Of a DNA stretch of 6,897 nucleotides, positions 3,679-6,897 are shown piece after piece (the first letter of the stretch is position 1; the number at the start of each line of letters is the position of its first letter). The position numbers were made by a program, and so were the translations under genes. Below the pieces are notes generated by a model that was given only the letters and a program-made list of their open reading frames with translations, was not told the origin of the DNA and did not search any database. This stretch comes from CAYMLQ01 sp964390795 (lineage in GTDB: Bacteria > Verrucomicrobiota > Kiritimatiellia > RFP12 > UBA1067). The DNA lies in NCBI GenBank assembly GCA_964390795.1, contig CAYMLQ010000332.1, forward strand, positions 1 to 6,897, read 5' to 3'.

Positions 3679-5859
3679 TCATTTAAGTTCCTTGAGCATG
3701 ATGTTCTTGAACTGGACTTTCATCGGCGGGCCCGGATGCATCTGGAGAGCGATGATGCCCCGTGCAGCCGCCTGCGTGGCGTGATGATCGCTGATCTGGC
3801 ACAGGAGGACGCCGTTCACGAAGAGTGAGATTTCGGATCCGCGACAGAGGACGCGATAGGTGTTCCAGTCGCCCGGCTTGAAATGTTTCAGCAGGTCTGC
3901 CGGGTCGCCGAGCGACGAGACCGTCTTCTTGCCATCGGCGGCGAAGTCGGCCTTTTCGCCTCGGCCTGCGATGAGCCCGCGTGCGTGGTGATAGACAAAG
4001 CCGATTAATTTGCCGTCGCCGGTCATGTCGGCCTGATACCCGTACGTGTCCCAATCGGGGCGCTCCTCGGAGCGGATCTGGATGCCGGAGTTGGCGCTGC
4101 CGCTGAGCTTGAAATCGGCCAGCAACTCGAAGTCGGCCGGCTGGCCGCCGCGCCAGATGAGGTAATTGCACCCCTTGCAGGGCTTCTCCGGCGTGCTCTC
4201 GGCTGTCAGCGCGCCGTCCTCGACCTTCCACCAGCCGGGCTTGCCCTCCCAGCCAGAGAGATCTTTGCCGTTGAAGAGGGACGTGGAGGCCGCTTCTTTG
4301 GGGGCGAGGCGGAGCTGACCGCGCTGCGCGAGAATCTTGAACTTCTCATTCTCACTCGTCTTGACGATCTCCGCCAAGTCCGGCAACGCGGCAACGGTCG
4401 GCCAGTCGCACAGCACCCGCACCGCTGCTTCCTTGACCGCCGCGTCGGCATCGGCCGCAGCCGCGCGCACTGCCGTCAACGCCTGCGGATCGCCGGTCGC
4501 GCCCAGCACGCGCAGCAGCGCGAGCTTCGGTTCTCCCTGCGCCTGAGCAAGAACGGGCAGCAGCTTCTGAGCGCAAACCGCCTGATCCGGCTCACGAGAG
4601 CAGATCGCCGACAGCGCCGCCTCGGCCGCAGCCGCGGTATGGCCTTGAAGCAGAAGCGGAATCACGCCGGGAATCTCCGCTGTCCCGGCGAGTCCGCCGA
4701 GCACCTTAAGGCTGGCGTTCGCCACGCCGGCGTCCGCGTTACCCGCCTCCTTCAAAAGCGCCGGTATGGCCGAGGTGATGCGGCGCTGGCCGATCGCATC
4801 GATGACCGCGGTGCGGATTTTAGGGTCAGCCTCCCTCAGCAGCGCCACCACCGCCGCGTCGGCCTGCTGTCCGGGAAACCCGATCAGCCCGGCCAGCGCC
4901 GCGCTTGAAACCGCCGCCTCGGGATCTTTGACAAGCTCGGTCAGCACGGGAAGCGTCGCCTGGTCAGCAAGCTGCGCGAGGCTGCGGAGCGCCGCAAGAC
5001 GACGCTCGACGGAACCGCTCCTCGCCAGCGGCACCAGCGCGGGCGCTGCAGCAGCGTCACCCCGGCAGCCCAGCGCCTGCAGCAGCAGAACTTGTTTCCC
5101 TTCGATCGCCTGCGCGAGTTCCCCCACCAGCGCCCGGGTCACCTCAGTGCCCGGCAGCTCCATGGAAATCCCGATCGCGTCGGCGGCAGGCACGTACGCT
5201 TCGGTCCGAAGCGCCTCGACCAGCAGCGGCAAGCCCGCTGCGCCGCGGCTCAGAACGGCGCCCCGCAAAGCCGCGACGCGCATCTGGAGGGGCAGATCCG
5301 GCAGTGCGCGCAAGCGATCATAGAGGGCAGCCGCGCCAGCGCCAGACGTCGCCGCAGCACAGAGGAGCACGCCTTCGCAAGCGGCCAGCCGAGTGGCGCC
5401 TGCGCTTGAGGCCAGGACACTGGTGAGCGCCGCCTCGGAGGCCGCTCCCCCGATGCGACCAAGAGCCAGCGCCGACGCTTGGGCCACCTCGGGATCGGCG
5501 TCGGTCAGGAACCGGGCCAGCGGCGCAACGGCCGCCGGATCCTTGCGGACGCCGAGGCTGCTGATGACGCCGGCGAGCGACCGGCCCTTGACCTTGCCGA
5601 GCGCGTCGCGCAGCGCCTCGTTCGCAGAGGGATCGTCGATCGTTTCAAGCGCGAACCGCGCCATGTGGGAGAGTGGCTCATCCGCGAGCAGAGGCGCGAG
5701 AACCGGCACGGCTTGGCGGGTGCCGATGCGCGCCAATTCCTCACAGGCGTCGGCCTTATCTTTCAGCGGCGCGTCCGACCTGAGCACGGCGATGAGTTTG
5801 TCTTCCTGGGCAAACGCAGCGCCCGCGAGCAGGAGAAGAGTGAAGCACAGATTTTTCAT
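3679..5859 (-). CDS. Secreted HEAT-repeat protein fused to DUF1080 (3-keto-glycoside hydrolase-like) domain
   Basis: 726 residues. The signal peptide is about 1-17 (NLCFTLLLLAGAAFA, then QED), with no lipobox. Residues about 20-515 are alanine- and leucine-rich HEAT/PBS-lyase-like repeats, for example 'DADPEVAQASALALGRIGG' (120-138). Residues about 526-726 are DUF1080 (PF06439): 'SLFNGKDLSGW', 'WWKVEDGAL', 'ADFELLADFKL', 'ANSGIQIRS', 'YGYQADM', 'GDWNTYRV', 'LFVNG' and a terminal 'GIIALQMHPGPPMKVQFKNI'. Characterised PF06439 members act on 3-keto-glycosides, and the fold is a concanavalin-like beta-sandwich. The repeats probably serve as a scaffold or binding surface. A CxxC (C561, C564) sits where the domain's first strands begin. 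The start has AAGGA nine nt upstream and lies 24 bp after the oxidoreductase stop, so the two are probably one operon. A periplasmic or surface location is inferred from the signal peptide. Confidence 0.9.
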   Translation of the reverse strand: MKNLCFTLLLLAGAAFAQEDKLIAVLRSDAPLKDKADACEELARIGTRQAVPVLAPLLADEPLSHMARFALETIDDPSANEALRDALGKVKGRSLAGVISSLGVRKDPAAVAPLARFLTDADPEVAQASALALGRIGGAASEAALTSVLASSAGATRLAACEGVLLCAAATSGAGAAALYDRLRALPDLPLQMRVAALRGAVLSRGAAGLPLLVEALRTEAYVPAADAIGISMELPGTEVTRALVGELAQAIEGKQVLLLQALGCRGDAAAAPALVPLARSGSVERRLAALRSLAQLADQATLPVLTELVKDPEAAVSSAALAGLIGFPGQQADAAVVALLREADPKIRTAVIDAIGQRRITSAIPALLKEAGNADAGVANASLKVLGGLAGTAEIPGVIPLLLQGHTAAAAEAALSAICSREPDQAVCAQKLLPVLAQAQGEPKLALLRVLGATGDPQALTAVRAAAADADAAVKEAAVRVLCDWPTVAALPDLAEIVKTSENEKFKILAQRGQLRLAPKEAASTSLFNGKDLSGWEGKPGWWKVEDGALTAESTPEKPCKGCNYLIWRGGQPADFELLADFKLSGSANSGIQIRSEERPDWDTYGYQADMTGDGKLIGFVYHHARGLIAGRGEKADFAADGKKTVSSLGDPADLLKHFKPGDWNTYRVLCRGSEISLFVNGVLLCQISDHHATQAAARGIIALQMHPGPPMKVQFKNIMLKELK

Positions 5860-5883
5860 AACAAGGGATCCTTGGCGCTTGAA

Positions 5884-6897
5884 TCAGAACATGTACGGGG
5901 CGCGCATCGCGCGAAGCCGCAGGCGGTTGGCTTCGGCATCGCCGACAAACTCAGCCTTCCTGAGATCGAACGTCAGGTTGCGCCGCACCTGCTCGCAGAT
6001 ATCGGCGGCCAGGCAAATGCTCATGGAGCGAAACATGACTTCGGGATTCGCCACCGGTGACCGGCGCGACCGGACGCAGTTGAAGAAATCCCGCGCATGG
6101 TTCATCGGCCGCAGCGTCCGGCTCGCATAGTCCGCCATCACCTTCTTGTACTCTTTCATCAAGGCTGGCGAGGACACATCGGGCTTTGAGTCGCCGTCGG
6201 CCGCCCCGGCCCAGCCCTCTGGCCCATCGAAGCGCTCGCCACACGCGCCGTGCCAGTACTGACACGCTTTCCAGACATCCCCGGTGACCCGATAGAGCAC
6301 CAGCTTCACGCCGTTGGACAAGCGCGTGACCATTGTCGCCTGGGGTCCGGCATACTCGAACTCCAAGGAGGTAACGGTGGTCATATCCAGTCCGGCCAAG
6401 GCCTGGGCAACCGTGTGTGCGCCCCACATCGCGAGATCCGTGGCGAGACCGTGAAAGTTGTACCACCCGCTCTTTAAATACCCCTTGTTGTAAGGCCGCC
6501 AGGCGCAGGGACCAAGCCAAAGATCCCAATCCAGCTCTTCTTTCGGCGGCTGCGGCTCCTCAGGCAACCAGTCGCGCCGATAGCCTCCGTGCCAGCGGCA
6601 GTCGGCATAGGCGGTGTGAATCGGACCGAGTCGGCCTGAGCGAGCCATTTCAATGGCGAAAACATGAGGCGGCTCGCTGAGCCGCTGGGCGCCCGTTTGA
6701 AACACCCGGCCGTAGCGCCGGGCGGTCTCGACGACCATCTGCCCCTGCGCCATCGTCAGGCAGGCCGGTTTTTCGCAATAGACATCCTTGCCCGCCCGCA
6801 TGGCCATCACCGAAGCCAGCGAATGCCAGCGGTCGCCGGTGGCGATCAGCACGGCCTCCACATCCGTCCGCTCGGCCAGGAGCTGGCGCATGTCGCC
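5884..6897 (-). CDS. Gfo/Idh/MocA family NAD(P)-dependent oxidoreductase, N-terminus beyond window
   Basis: The frame is open to the window edge; two codons (Gly-Asp) precede the ATG at 6891-6889, and this is not the true start. The visible part begins in the last third of the Rossmann domain ('VEAVLIATGDRWHSL', the usual position of 'DAVVIATPDHWH'). The nucleotide-binding GxGxxG segment is therefore off-window. Numbering from the 6891 Met, E40-K41-P42 is the hallmark EKP with the catalytic-site lysine. 'LDWDLWLGPCAWRPYN' (120-135) and 'TDLAMWGAHTVAQAL' (151-165, with D152 and H159 as likely active-site residues) belong to the C-terminal alpha/beta domain. 'HARDFFNCVRSRRSPVANPEVMFRSM' and the end 'ANRLRLRAMRAPYMF' are typical of the large PVC-type subfamily. 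It probably oxidises a sugar or glycoside hydroxyl. Pairing with DUF1080 suggests C3 oxidation, but this is inference; the substrate cannot be read. Confidence 0.9.
   Translation of the reverse strand, partial: GDMRQLLAERTDVEAVLIATGDRWHSLASVMAMRAGKDVYCEKPACLTMAQGQMVVETARRYGRVFQTGAQRLSEPPHVFAIEMARSGRLGPIHTAYADCRWHGGYRRDWLPEEPQPPKEELDWDLWLGPCAWRPYNKGYLKSGWYNFHGLATDLAMWGAHTVAQALAGLDMTTVTSLEFEYAGPQATMVTRLSNGVKLVLYRVTGDVWKACQYWHGACGERFDGPEGWAGAADGDSKPDVSSPALMKEYKKVMADYASRTLRPMNHARDFFNCVRSRRSPVANPEVMFRSMSICLAADICEQVRRNLTFDLRKAEFVGDAEANRLRLRAMRAPYMF

Noticed and set aside
4766..6130. Open frames on the + strand at 4766-5323, 5393-6130 and 5479-6060
   Set aside because: They are antisense to the HEAT-DUF1080 and oxidoreductase genes, one runs across the junction of the two, and their composition is typical of shadow frames.

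Overview
The window looks like a piece of a high-GC carbohydrate-degrading bacterial genome. The most likely source is the PVC group (Planctomycetota, Verrucomicrobiota, Kiritimatiellota, Lentisphaerota) or a similar MAG lineage. The grounds are the protein types: a HEAT-repeat protein fused to DUF1080, a Gfo/Idh/MocA oxidoreductase with a 'DWDLWLGP' central region, a non-canonical secreted GH28, and a two-domain four-helix-bundle (S23/IVS-like) protein. That lineage call is inference. No rRNA, tRNA or CRISPR array is visible.

All five genes read on the minus strand, so transcription runs from right to left. From the right edge: (i) a Gfo/Idh/MocA oxidoreductase cut by the window edge (5884-6897). 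(ii) 24 bp further, a secreted HEAT-repeat + DUF1080 protein (3679-5859). (iii) A lower-GC island (about 2636-3635) holding a 259-aa double four-helix-bundle gene set among four clusters of a degenerate 13-bp repeat in alternating orientation; one cluster supplies this gene's start codon and first codons. (iv) A secreted GH28 polygalacturonase-like enzyme with a C-terminal beta-sandwich-like domain (544-2586). (v) 5 bp further, a 108-aa three-helix membrane protein (212-538). Its last codons run into a bulged hairpin (175-230) that resembles an integron attC site. The left 174 bp hold no gene I can support, only a 30-bp palindrome and a short 8-bp tandem repeat.

Genes (i) and (ii) make biochemical sense together. 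Gfo/Idh/MocA enzymes oxidise sugar or glycoside hydroxyls, and the DUF1080 family includes enzymes that cleave 3-keto-glycosides. The GH28-like enzyme would supply sugars from pectin-type or related polymers. The 13-bp repeat and four-helix-bundle island sits between these metabolic genes like an insertion. Hand counts of sampled lines give roughly 50% GC for it, against about 65-70% for the flanking enzyme genes. The small membrane gene is also low in GC (about 47%).

The two points most worth following are the repeat-embedded four-helix-bundle locus, which may be a recurring genomic element, and the solitary attC-like hairpin after the small membrane gene.
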